Source: Bigelowiella natans CCMP2755 (taxonomy: Eukaryota; Cercozoa; Chlorarachniophyceae). Taken from it: DNA of 64,000 nucleotides. The stretch lies in the NCBI GenBank assembly GCA_000320545.1, contig ADNK01000875.1:62001-126000 (forward strand), read 5' to 3'. Of this stretch, positions 34,265 through 45,402 are shown piece by piece. The position numbers were made by a program, and so were the translations under genes. How positions within the stretch are numbered: position 1 is the stretch's first letter; every line of letters begins with the position of its first letter. Below the pieces are notes generated by a model that saw only the letters and a program-made list of their open reading frames with translations, searched no databases and was not told the origin of the DNA.

Positions 34265-35345
34265 GAAATTAGTTGTGTGGCTTTCTGATGCGCTGCTTTT
34301 GTGAGGAATTTCGTCAGTCAAACTTCATCATTGGTTGAGCATGAAATGTTCATTCATTTGTGATGTGCATGCTGCTGGGTGACAACCATGCTCCACACTT
34401 CATTTCCCTATGCTGCCCGCAGTAGCAAAAATTCCAAAAATGTACCACATGAAACTTTCCTCCAGCTGTGCTGGTGAAGGTGCAGACATGATCGAGGTTC
34501 GCATCCACGCAGCACAGAGCTGGCAGGGCTACTAGGCTAGCTAGCTAGAGGGGGCTGCAATGTCAGTGCAGACGTGCACAGTGCATTGTGTTTCACTGGT
34601 ATCGTCACGCACGCACGCACGATCGATCCAGTCGATGCACCAGCACTGGAGCAACACGAACACTCGCACTTGCTAGCTTGCTAGCTTGCTGAGCGAATCA
34701 CGTGCAAGCACCACACGTGAAAACTTGAAAACGACAAGCGATGACGTGTCGCCCTCCAGTCCCCCAGTCTGGCAGTTCTGCACACGTGCTGCACACGTGC
34801 ACGCACGTCTGGACTTGAATCACGTCACGACATCCTCGAACGATGCTGCCACATCTCAGATCTCTGGATCTGGACTTGCATCGTGGAGGTCGCCAAATGC
34901 CAACTTCTCAAATGAACCTGGAACATCGCAAAAGGAGGTTTTCTCCATCGGATTCGCACTCACGTGTCTTCAGGGAGGGATGATTCAAGGATGAAACATT
35001 GAAACATTGGAACACCGATCAAAGGATGAAGGTGCAAATGAAGTCCATGACGGAAGTGTGCCTGTTTGCTTGGTCTGCTCGGGACCATTTTCCATCGAAG
35101 AAACATCGACACTTGCAAATTCCAGATGGAATGTGCCAAGTCACCTGCATTTCCAATCTCACCAAGCATCCTATTACTGCAATGATTTTCTATTTTCTCT
35201 CTGCGACAAAGCATTTGGGCTACTTTCTGAGGGAAAAATGCAGTAAGTGAAAGAAGAATAGAGAGGAGCAAACGCGCACTTCTGACCCTCACCAACTCAG
35301 CACGCAACCCCCTCCGAACACACGCAATTGTTTCGTAATTTGGAA
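34265..35345. other. Intergenic: CTAG island and uncertain open frames
   Basis: 34350-34700 contains GCTAGCTAGC and CTTGCTAG runs directly downstream of the STIMATE-like stop. From about 35020 to 35240 a plus-strand frame (CLVCSGPFSIEETSTLANSR) ends at a perfect GTAAGTG donor, but I find no matching acceptor in phase. It may be a fragment or an unrecognised first exon. Confidence 0.4.
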
Positions 35346-37072
35346 ATGGGCGCATCCCTTGTCACTTCGCAGGCATCTGTTCAGCGCTATGTGAGTATAA
35401 TTTCCTCCGTCGGAGGGCCCACTGTGCAGTGCATCACATCGAATAATCACATGGATATTTAGTACGAAGAGCGAGCGATAAAACTTTAACCATCTCGTCT
35501 TTCCCCGAGATGTTTGCATTTTAATAAATTTCTTTGAAATTTTATTGGCAGAGCAAATATTTGCATGCACAGCAGAGTTCTTTTTTGGATAGCTTTCCAA
35601 AAGCTCTGCTGTTCAGCTACATAGTAGTGGGGTACTGTAGCATAAACGCCACGTGTTCGTCGGTAGGAGGTCAGGTAGCACCTTGCTAGATTATGACGAC
35701 ATCTACGTTCTATTAGGTACGTCCTGCTACGTGGGTGACGTACTGCAAAAGTTTTCAGTAAGAACCGAACGAAAATTTATACGTGTACACCTATCAACTT
35801 TCACACATCGTCTCGTCTTTGATTAATATGACCGGATTTCTGTGGTCTCAATTGCATAAGACATGGCAAGTTTTCTTCCCATCCTCCCACTTTTGTTCAT
35901 TTTTCTTTTCTTGATCCTCCTGCTATCTAGTGATGCAAAGATGCAATGGCATTTCGAGACGAAGGTGGCACATCGATATGTGCATGCGTGTACAATACGT
36001 ATGTGTGAGTGTGTGAGTGTGTGTGCGTGTGTGTGGAAACCTCCACAAATTTCCATTATTTGAATCATATAGATAAAGAAAAAGAAAGAAAATGTCGGAG
36101 AAGGGCTCATCGCCAAATCTGGGGCCAAAATCCGGTAACTGTCAACTGTCACCATATCGCAAATGCCTCGCACAACAAGCAACACAATGCCTAAGTGTGT
36201 ATCGGTGTTGTATATTACTTCATGCTGCCAATTTCTGCTCGTTGAATGATATTCACCGCTGGTTAGTTCGGCACGTTCTGGTCCTGGGTCTAGACGTGTA
36301 TCAAAGGGCAGCAGAGGAAAAAAATCATCCACCAAGCTCACTGCCAGAGTACAATTAGACTCGTTTCGGAACGATATGTTAGAAGAGGATACAGAAACTA
36401 CCGAAGTCGTTTTGATATGTTGCAAAAATAAATGTTGTGCCAGAAGTTGTTGTGCCAGAAGTAGACTCTTATCGATGATGTGCACAGGAACGCTTTTGCG
36501 AAAGCATAATATCTTTTTTGAAAAAGCATGTTGGCAAGGATAAGGAGCTACCGGAAGGTGTATCGCTCGCCAACACTCGCTTTCTCTCCCATCTCTTAAT
36601 TACAAACACTGCTACCACAATCAACAATAAGATGACGCAGCTACAAACATTTGTCATTATTATTTAAATGTCTTCCTTGTTTCCTTCGTTTGGCGTATGT
36701 AAATGATGTATTTAGGCACAGAGATATCGCGTTCGGGAAATGTGGTGACGGTGTCCCTCCTTACGGGCAGTGCAAGCTGGCTGAATGTCGTCGACTTCAC
36801 AGTTGAGAAGAATCCTTCCATTCAGCAGGTAGTTTTGGTTGTTTTAGTAGTAGGGTATATAGTTGCTGTGCCACTATGTAGAGAGCGCTCCTTGGTGATG
36901 TCGGTCTCTCTTATCCTTTGTTAGGGCGGCTATATAGTGAAGGCTAAGGCAAGCAGCACCGGTATACTGCCTATGTACGTCCCTCTGGCTCCTGGTAACG
37001 TTTCACTCACAATTTTTTTCTGTTATTTCTCTCTCTCCTGCATGCTCCAAGGCATACTGCTAGCTACCGTTA

Positions 37073-37110
<38 letters not shown>

Positions 37111-37725
37111 GCTCTGCTATCTACCACTCCCTTGTGCGTAAAAATGTAGTACCTAATGATATGATGAGGGAAGAATGTGAGAATCTGAATGTATCGTTGG
37201 TCATGCCATCTAGTGTGAATCCTCACGATCAGTTTTGTAACCAGTTGAAATAACTTTCTATAACTTTATATACACATATACATATAAACATCATTGTCGC
37301 AATCAACAACGTTGATGGATAAGAAATTTGCATGGTGTCACTCCGTTTTGAAAAGCTGTTTCCTTACTCGTATTTTCCTTCTTCCTGGTATTTTTAGTAT
37401 TCAATGTGGCATTATTCTGGACCCCTTTCCCTGACAATGGCTCGAATGAGCAAAACATCTCCCAGCTCGAGAAGGTGGATGAAGTACAGATGGTTTATGT
37501 GATATTATCCGCATCAAATTCGCTTTTTGGTTCGTGTGTAATTAGTGGTCTCCATGATTCCCCTGAATGATAAGATATTGTTGTAGTTTTAAATGAAAGT
37601 AATTTCAAGCATATCCTTAAGATTGGATTGAACATGCTAAATGACGAGACATGGATTTGTGTGTTTTACAGATTTTGATGGAGGAGAGAGACCAGTGGCA
37701 TGCAAGGAGAATTGATCTAGCATAG
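35346..37725 (+). CDS. Unknown protein with possible N-myristoylation signal
   Basis: The start MGASLVTSQASVQRY has Gly2 and a Ser/Thr at position 6-7, as in myristoylated proteins, and ends at a GTGAGT donor (about 35390). A likely second exon starts after 35562 (SKYLHAQQSSFLDSFPK). The 3' exons are well supported by phase: a Lys/Ser-rich exon ending LEEDTETTE (to about 36398), ERFCESIISFLKKHVGKDKE (36488-36558), TEISRSGNVVTVSLLTGS (36719-36828), GGYIVKAKASSTG (36927-37000), NVALFWTPFPDNGSNEQ (37411-37473) and ILMEERDQWHARRIDLA with TAG (37672-37725). Exons between 35650 and 36240 are not resolved. I do not recognise the family; a beta-rich C-terminal domain is likely. The introns hold a (TAC) repeat. 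Confidence 0.55.
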
Positions 37726-38654
37726 TCGTAGAGTAACATATACACAAAGATGCCCAGTGGCCTCAGATATATGCTACTCCATAGAGAGCTACCGTGATAT
37801 ATAGTTCCCTTGAAAATTACCCAATGGTTGACTTTTTAAGTTGATGTTATATCATATACTGGTGATAAAAGTCGAATTCGGGGTAATATCTGCAGCTGTA
37901 ATGACCTTAATCGTTTATGAATGGAGCTACAGGATACCATTTTCTAATACACAAAAACACATCTGTATGCTATGTCTACACAAATCCGCCGAGCTACTGC
38001 TTGATCCAATGATGTCTCGAACCACATGTATATGCGCAGGCTACGCCTGTGAGATGCGGTTTGCGATCAGAGTGTGACTGGTGGTGTATGAAGTGCATCC
38101 CTCGACTATGTCTATTATCACTCCTCTTGTGGGACACATACTACAAGCATGCTACATTTGTATATGAAGCGCTAATTTTGCTGGCGCTTGTTGTCATAAA
38201 GGCAGCTTAGCCAGAATACACTTTACATCAAGATCATGTGGCGTGGCCGAAGGGCACTTCCGCTCGATGCGACCATTTTGCGTAGATTATTGCAAAAGGC
38301 CATTTTCATGATTAAAAATCAACAGAGACATTCTCGACGAGTAGCATAGTTTTCCAATGGCTATGAATCGGAGTGTGGACATGTTTGGTAGAAGTACTAT
38401 CGAGGATGATTTGCCATCTTTTCGGGCATAGTGCCTATGTAGGCGTCGGATTGTAGAAATACTGTGTGTGCGGTGGGTCAATTTTCCGTGATTCATTCAA
38501 ATTATCCATAGCTAGTAGCGTCCAACATGCGGTGTTTAAGCTCTAGGATTAAGTCCATACTTTCTGAGCTTCGTATAAATTTGAAAATGTAACGAGGTAG
38601 GAAACAACATTTTTTTGAAATGTCCTCCAGCTATCTTCTACCAATAGCAATTTC
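37726..38654. other. Intergenic, nothing recognised
   Basis: Mixed-composition sequence with short open frames only. It is not notably CTAG-rich except for a few sites near 38510-38545. Confidence 0.4.
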
Positions 38655-39317
38655 TTATTTTCCCTCTACGGTTATTGTAACATTTTGCATTATCTGCTCG
38701 ATCCAAATTCTTTTGAAACCCTGGATGAAAGTTTTGCGAAGCGCTGCAAAGGGTGATTTACCAGATACTTCTTCCTCTTCTGATACCGATGTATCAAATA
38801 TGAACGGATGGTAAGAATCACTGGAGTATGCCAAGGCATCAAGTACTGACTGAACTGCATAGGTGGGCGAGTCCACTCCCCTGGCTGGCCGGTGCGGATT
38901 TTCATGTGAAAGGGCTTTCCAGGTTCTTAAAGAGATTCCCACCAAAGCCATAAGTAAAATAAGAGTCCATAAGGTTTTCCAAGGAAAACCTCTGGTTGAA
39001 TGGCGAGGAGTACCGAAACCCACGATAACATCTTCGACTATTTGATCTTTTCCATCATCGCTCCGTTCTTCTTCAGCCCCGCCATCCCAATCGCTGCCAA
39101 TTGCTCCTACCTCTAGCTGAGACTCTAACCTCAAATTTGGCATCGATATAGCTATGGAACTCGACTCTGCTAACATGACGCTGGGCCTTTCGTCTTGCAG
39201 GGGCGGGGCATTGGTCATTTGCGTTCGGGGTGCTCTATTCTGCGCACTGGTCTTCACAGAACTGCCTGCTTGTGGCTGTACGTGTTCGTAATATATCCTT
39301 CTTACTATCATTTTCAT
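38655..39317 (-). CDS. Tentative single-pass membrane protein, unknown
   Basis: An intronless 220-codon frame has an acidic, Ser-rich N-terminal half, one hydrophobic segment (TLWTLILLMALVGISLRTW, near residue 125) and a C-terminal half with SVSEEEEVSGKS. No family is recognised. The opposite strand has a competing spliced structure (from the ATG at 38620, donor GTAAGA at about 38814, acceptor at about 38861), so one of the two is an antisense shadow. Confidence 0.4.
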   Translation of the reverse strand: MKMIVRRIYYEHVQPQAGSSVKTSAQNRAPRTQMTNAPPLQDERPSVMLAESSSIAISMPNLRLESQLEVGAIGSDWDGGAEEERSDDGKDQIVEDVIVGFGTPRHSTRGFPWKTLWTLILLMALVGISLRTWKALSHENPHRPARGVDSPTYAVQSVLDALAYSSDSYHPFIFDTSVSEEEEVSGKSPFAALRKTFIQGFKRIWIEQIMQNVTITVEGK

Positions 39318-39520
39318 GCTTCCAGTATTGTCGCATCAAGTTTATCTAGTCCATTTATGAATGTTCACGAGTAATAATGGAGCACCCACATTCCTTAAGG
39401 AAGTGCATGCGATTTTGGTTAAGCGTCAGAGATGAAAGGTTGCCGTAGTATAAGATTGGATGTCTTTTTGTGCTCTTTTTTACTGTACGATTTCGAATCT
39501 CCCCCTCTCAACCACGAACT

Positions 39521-41638
39521 ATGGGCCTGCAAAGCAGCATTGAGGAGCGTGAAGACGTTGTGACACTAGACCTCCTCGATGGGGAGAGGGGTGCTGCAGG
39601 GTCGCAGATGGCCCCTGTCAGCAGTATCACCTTCTTCACTGGCAAGGCACCAGAAAAATATCTCAGGGAAAGGGTGAAGGTACCAATTACGTCATCCTTG
39701 TTCTTTCTGCGATGGTGGTATGTGAGAAGAGGGGGTTGGGGAGATGAGTGTTGGCGTACGATAGAAGCGGAGCGGTACCAGAAATGTGGATGATTGTTAC
39801 ATTTTTGTGCTCATCGAATATCTAACCAAAATTTTTCAATCTTCATTCCCCGCTCGCGCAGGCTATAGTCGCGGCGAATCCGTGGCTTGGTGGCCGTCTA
39901 GTAAAAGTTGATGGCGTGAAAAAACTCGTGTATCCCAAAGCCAATAACCATGGCGATCGTTTGTTCAGAGTATTGGACATTAAACTGAATCAACTGACTA
40001 ATGTCTCTAAGATGCAAACCGTTGCCTCGTAATGGCTAACAGAGATTTTATAAAAGAAGTGAGATTTTTCTTGAAGTAGAAAACCATCTTAACTGGTCAG
40101 TGGATTCAGTCGTATCCTATCGTCCTCTTATTGTGCGCCTGTGTATGTGTATATGTATGGAATCTGAAGGGACGCTTTGGTGAAGAAAATGGCTCTGATG
40201 AGTCAAGACGATCCAGTTTTTAAGACTTCCCTCGTAAGGGACTACCAAGATCCAGATCGAAAATATGCCATAATTGTGTCAATGAGTCACAATGTTGGCG
40301 ATGGTCACACTTTCTACAGGTGACCACCTGATTTGTTGATTCACCTAATTAATTTGAGGTTAATTTGTCGTAGCATCTACAAAATGCTCTGCCAAAAGAG
40401 AAAGGTTGATATATAAAGGCAACTCTTGTTTACCATTGAGTGCAAAATGCGCATCTTTAAAAAACCGCTTCTCAACATTAGGTGTTATCAATCAGTCCAA
40501 AGCGTAAGCAAGAGGTAATTAAGGCCTTAGAGGAAAAGGTTGACGCTGATGCGCTCGCCTACAGTAAAAGTGCTAGCTTTATCATTGGCCTTCTTCTCGG
40601 TCTTGTAAGAAAAGCCATCTTCGGCGTTAGCTATGAAGTAGGGATGCATCAAATCAATAAATCTTTCATTGATAAAGAAAAAACTCGCTATAAAGAAGAG
40701 GAGAATAGGGTACTATTTCGACAAAATTTCAACTGGTCACGTTTACCCCTCTCATTGTCCATATCTTCGCTCAGATGAATGTAATCTGTTGCTTTTCTAT
40801 TCACTACTCACTTACACTCAGGAGCAAAAATTCCAGGTAAAGGAAGGCAAAAGTGTGCCGTCTCCTCCCTTCATCTCTACCAACGATATTGTAACTTCAT
40901 GGCTTCTTCGCGCAACAAAACCAAAGATGGGTTGGATGGCGATTAATTGCCGTAACAAGATCAAAAACTGCATAGATAGCGACGCCGGCAATTATGCTAC
41001 AATCCTGATGTATAGACCGCGCGACTTCGCTTCGCCCTCCCTTATTCGTCGTTCCGTTGGAACTTTCCGTCGAGCTGCAAAGCCGAGCACAGTGCTTCCG
41101 GGAACATTGGAAACATTGAGAGGCCAAAAGATCTTCGTTGTCACCAACTGGACAACATGTACGATCTTGAGATGTGCATCTTCTCACATGATTCGACCGC
41201 TTAGATCTGCATGTATCTGTTAACAATATCATTGAAAGCATAATTTGGATAGCATGTGTTGCGACAGTGATCATTTCAAACTATCTCCTCTTTTTGCGTC
41301 ACTCTGATATATAGTTTACGGTGATATTTCACTTGAGGGCTCTACGCAGGAGCTCCACTTTCCGTTCATAGATTATTCTGAGTGTGTTGATACGATTGAG
41401 TTCGGAATAATTTTCAAACCCAAAAAAGGTGGTGGTCGCATGTATGGTGAAATAAATTATTGTGATTGAGCGATATCAGATCCCTTTTTATAACTTGTAC
41501 CTACCACATTACTTAAAAGACGCGACCGCTCTTCTATACTGTGGGCGTCCTGGTATTGTGGAGGCTATAAAGAAGGCCAACGAGGGAATTCTGGACGAAA
41601 TCTTCATTGAATATCATAGTGCCAAAAGCTATCTCTAG
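39521..41638 (+). CDS. CoA-dependent acyltransferase-like protein (HxxxDG motif)
   Basis: Eight exons: 39521-39679, 39862-40028, 40170-40319, 40374-40404, 40482-40709, 40822-41158, 41315-41446 and 41520-41638. They join in consistent phase to about 440 residues. The catalytic motif is SHNVGDGHTFY (HxxxDG), the signature of the chloramphenicol acetyltransferase / condensation / wax-ester-synthase / BAHD superfamily, in which the His acts as general base. Before it, AIVAANPWLGGRLVK matches the typical 'every one must be peeled' N-terminal strand of these enzymes, and SPPFISTNDIVTSWLLRAT lies where the second subdomain starts. The N-terminus MGLQSSIEER also fits a myristoylation signal. The specific substrate is unknown; lipid acylation is one guess. 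Confidence 0.8.
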
Positions 41639-42443
41639 ATCTAGCAGCTGACTAATTCTGGGTACAATGTGAACAAACAACTACATTCTATCGATGGCGA
41701 TCCTAATCTAGTAATGTGCAAAGCTGCGGCTACAGCGCTTGAACTGTGTTTGTTAGTGTATAAGTGTTAGTTATTCGCCACTTGTGTTCCATATTACATG
41801 TAAAAACAATGTTGTTGTTGCGGACGTTTCAGAAATTTTCTATCCTGATCGCGCGCGGCAAATTCGTATTATCTCATAATCGTACTGAAATAACATAACA
41901 AGTAGTTTTTCTCGAGTTTTCGTAGATGGATGTTCGAAGATGGGGACTGCATCGCATGCACTAGTGCTTGATTTGTATCACATTCTGCATGCTTCGAATA
42001 CAGCTACATTAGGATGACCATTGAAAAAATTTAAACATTTCATAACATTCGTCTCATGCTTCGAATACGTACATCGAATACATATACTTTGTCTATAGTG
42101 AACTCTTCACTTTGCATGCTTCTCGTGCTAGCTAGCTAGCGTGCTTTGGCAAATGATGATGACTACATGTCAAATTGCGCTGCTCATAATCATGCTGCAT
42201 TGCTAGCAGAGATGCCGTGTGTGTGACAGTTCGGTTCTAGCACAAAACTATGCATGGCGGCGTTGCATCGCATTATTGCACATATACACCATAGCTGATT
42301 TCGTATGTTGTGCGACTTTGAAATCCAATAAATCTAAGATAGCATCGGAGCTGCATGTAACACATGCCTAACTAGTATCGATTGTAGAGCTTAGCATTTC
42401 TTGTCAACCATAGCTCGCATTATAACTCCCAACCCACACTTCT
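41639..42443. other. Intergenic between convergent genes, CTAG island
   Basis: No gene is seen. It contains GCTAGCTAGCTAGC near 42128 and a copy of the dispersed short repeat. Confidence 0.55.
41987..42062. repeat. Dispersed short repeat, copy C
   Basis: AGCTACATTAGGATGACCAT then TGAAAAAATTTAAAC, related to copies at 29136 and 29285. It is flanked by a small direct repeat of CATGCTTCGAATAC. Confidence 0.5.
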
Positions 42444-43100
42444 TCACGAGTTCCTGTCAACAAAGTCATCGTTGATGGAAGACCACTGAAATAACACATA
42501 AAATATACAACCTCATGCCACTTTAGGAACTTTTGGCAAGCTTTGCCTTTGTTTACATTACGGTAGATGTCCATTCCTAAGTGAAAAACATCGTCTTTAA
42601 GTGGAGCTCAATATGTTTGTGTGCGTTTGTGCGTGCGTGGTGTGGTGTTGCATACACACTAATTTTCTACCCAAAAATACTACCTTTAAATGTATATTTC
42701 ATCAATGTATCGCAATCTCCATCCTCGCTATTTTCTATGAACTTTGCTATATTTGATACTCCCGCCATAGCTGCGCAGATATTTTTTGCAGCTTCTTCCT
42801 GTGTAGTTGAATGCAAACCGTGAAAGAACTGTCTATCAAATATGGGAAAATGATCATATTGTTTAAAACATCTGTATACCTTCACTTTTTGGTCCTTTGT
42901 CTGGATTGGCTTCTCGATCGCTTTACGGAGAGCTCCACTGTAATCTCCCCTAGGGGCATATGTCAGTAAAATGGATAGTGTATTAAGAATCATCAATTTA
43001 AATCAATTGTGATATTTTTATCTATTCATCGTGTATCTTGTATCATGTACCCTTGCATGCTTTGTTTACACGTTTCAATCACCGGTTCAAGTTCTTCCAT
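42444..43100 (-). CDS. ARPC5: Arp2/3 complex subunit 5 (p16-ARC)
   Basis: The smallest subunit of the Arp2/3 actin-nucleation complex, bridging Arp2 with ARPC4/ARPC1. Five exons: 43100-43051, 42949-42880, 42828-42684, 42576-42512 and 42485-42444. All phases agree, giving 123 residues (animal ARPC5 is about 151; the acidic N-terminus is shorter here). Diagnostic matches to the family: GDYSGALRKAIEKPIQTKDQ, an all-helical middle (AAKNICAAMAGVSNIAKF), DCDTLMKYTFKG and FLKWHEW. It starts MEELEPVIETCKQSMQ. A plus-strand gene starts only 73 bp away, head to head. Confidence 0.9.
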
Positions 43101-43173
43101 TTTTATCCTAAGGCAAACCAAAAAAGAACTGGTAATAAATCGATAGAGCGACTCCTGAACATCTCCACGAAAG
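43101..43173. promoter_or_regulatory. 73-bp head-to-head gap, probable bidirectional promoter
   Basis: It lies between the start codons of ARPC5 (minus) and the small plus-strand gene at 43174. No TATA box or known motif is identified; the call rests on position only. Confidence 0.35.
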
Positions 43174-43686
43174 ATGCTTCGAAACACAAAGATAGATACA
43201 ATCCCTCAATGCAGTGTAGGTAAACGTGAGCCTTTACGCGATGTTGACAATAATCAAATTCACGCTTGCGGTTTGCCCTTCAACGATGTCGTTCAATACA
43301 CTCATCCTCGTGTCGGAGGAACCCACTTTGTGCGAAATTACACACTCCCGTTTCATCCCTCCTCGTAATAGACTCCGCTCACTAAAAATGAAAGATCGAC
43401 AAGTCTAAGTCGGGCTAGCGTACCGTAGCGATGAATCTCGAGGGGAAAAAAATGGAGGATTTTCCACAGCAGGCTGTGTGACTCTATAACAAGATTGCTG
43501 AGCCCAAGGTGAGAGTGTGTGTGCCGTCCCTTTATACCAGAATTACCACGACTGTGATGTCGCACAATATATTCCCATGAGAAATCTCTTCATTTGTAAG
43601 ACCATCGGAGAGACTTCTTCTGATTCGTGTAATTTTCAGTTCTCCGACTACTAGATGAATTGGTGTGCTCGGAGGAGAAATTATAA
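43174..43686 (+). CDS. Small protein of unknown function
   Basis: Four exons can be joined. The first runs from the ATG at 43174 to about 43370 (MLRNTKIDTIPQCSVGK ... FVRNYTLPFHPS). The next two are near 43430-43480 (DESRGEKNGGFSTAGC) and 43540-43593 (NYHDCDVAQYIPMRNLF, donor GTAAGA). The last, after the acceptor at 43640, gives FLRLLDELVCSEEKL and TAA at 43686. The last junction has strong splice sites; the second is weaker. Family not recognised. Open minus-strand frames overlap it and are judged antisense. Confidence 0.5.
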
Positions 43687-43806
43687 AGACGTCACGTAAA
43701 ACTACATGTCGCTAAAATAATTTGTCATCTATTCGAGGCCAGTTTGGTTGAGGAAAATTTGATGACTCTGATATTCCAGATACGGACAACTTAAAAAATC
43801 GGAGTT

Positions 43807-45314
43807 ATGGGGTTCACAATGAACGACAGAATGTTGGATAAATTGGTCAAAGAAAGATCCTTCTGGTTTTATCAAAAATGTGAGAATAGTTTTTGCAGAA
43901 GTTTTCCCGATACTTTTTTTAATATGGGTCTATTCTTCCCACTTTCCAAGTAGCTGCTATCTGCCACCTAATTTTCTACTCACTAGGGATGCATTTGGGA
44001 TAAGCGACTTGGCAAATTGAACACCATACCGGGGAAAATCTTGTTTCGTTTTGCAAGCTACCATCGCCGAATCGATCAAATCTGGAAATAGCGTCTGCAC
44101 TACCTCCCTACGAGCTGTGGAGCTAACCCCGAAAGAAGCCTTCCCCAACGGCCACGGCTCTAAACATGTAATCAAATCATGTGCAAATAGAGGGTTGCTT
44201 TTTAAGTGGGGATACGGGAGTTTAATTGCTCTTGACTGACCAAGGAATGAAACTGAGAGCAAATAGGAAGTAGGATGGATTGCACAAGCATCCGACTATT
44301 ATGAAAAATGTGCGGTTAAGCCTATGGCTGTTACTTCACACTGTCTTATCATTACAATTATTTGTGTTTGTAACCACTTGAATCAATGGTATATTCATTG
44401 TTTGTTGTGTCTGTTGTAGGTTGAAGAATGAATATAAAAGATTCCTTCAACATAAGGTAATGAGCGAGTACGGGAACTCGAATCGATATGTTTTCTGCCA
44501 AACCGCCTTATGCCACTGTTCTGTTCAGGATCTCTGTTCATTCAACGAGTTTGCAGGTCTAAGACGACCAGGTAAGCCACATTTAACTAACATCATTATG
44601 TTCCCTCTAATCTATGCTCCCTCTTATTTTTAATCAGGAAACTATGCCAAAGGCGTCTACCTTAGTAAGACAGAGACCAAACGAAACATGTGTCAGTATC
44701 AGGTTCAAACTTACGCATATTTTGACGGAATAGGAGCAGCACGACAAGCATAACCCCCATAATTCCTACAGGAAAAGGTGATACCGCGGTCCCTCTATAA
44801 GCTCTCTACAGAGGTATACGACATATACGACATGAATAGACCATACATGGACTCACAGCCCCCTATCTATATTTTCCTATCACCATCATATTCACTATCT
44901 GTGTATTAGTTCTGTGGAAGCGCCAAGGAATCCGATAGAATAAAGTCGCAGGCACCAGGGATTTTCAAAAGTAAGTATAATCTATGACTGTTATGCGTGT
45001 GTGGATGTTGGCGGGATGTTTCGTTTATCTTTTTGTGCTATGGTTACTTGTTTCAGATATTCTCATTTACACTGGAGTAGCAGAAGCCAAAAAAACATCG
45101 GTATGATGCTTGACCTAGAAGAATCACAAATTCATTAGTAATATAATAATAGTATAGCAAACATTATAAAAAAAATTCGGTAGCAAATTTAGAAATATCT
45201 GATTTGAGGTTTTTGTAAGTCTGATAAGAGGGTTGAGATTGCGAGTGGAATTCTGAGGAAAGGAGCTCACGAGGAAAAACTACGGTGCGCTCTCTCTCTT
45301 TCTCTCTCTCTCTC

Positions 45315-45353
<39 letters not shown>

Positions 45354-45359
45354 CTCTCT

Positions 45360-45402
<43 letters not shown>

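Noticed and set aside
35823-36485. Minus-strand 220-codon frame with a hydrophobic start upstream (36657)
   Set aside because: Plus-strand exons in this interval join in consistent phase with good splice sites into the 36.7-37.7 kb exons. The minus frame is best explained as their shadow.
43430-43560. In-frame TGA that could suggest a selenoprotein in the 43174 gene
   Set aside because: Using the GTGACTC donor just before the TGA removes it and joins in phase; no SECIS-like element was seen.
43957-44262. Minus-strand frame of 101 codons near ARPC5, and related minus frames at 43.2-43.7 kb
   Set aside because: The plus strand over the same bases carries exons of the MyTH4 gene and the 43174 gene with phase-consistent strong donors and acceptors.
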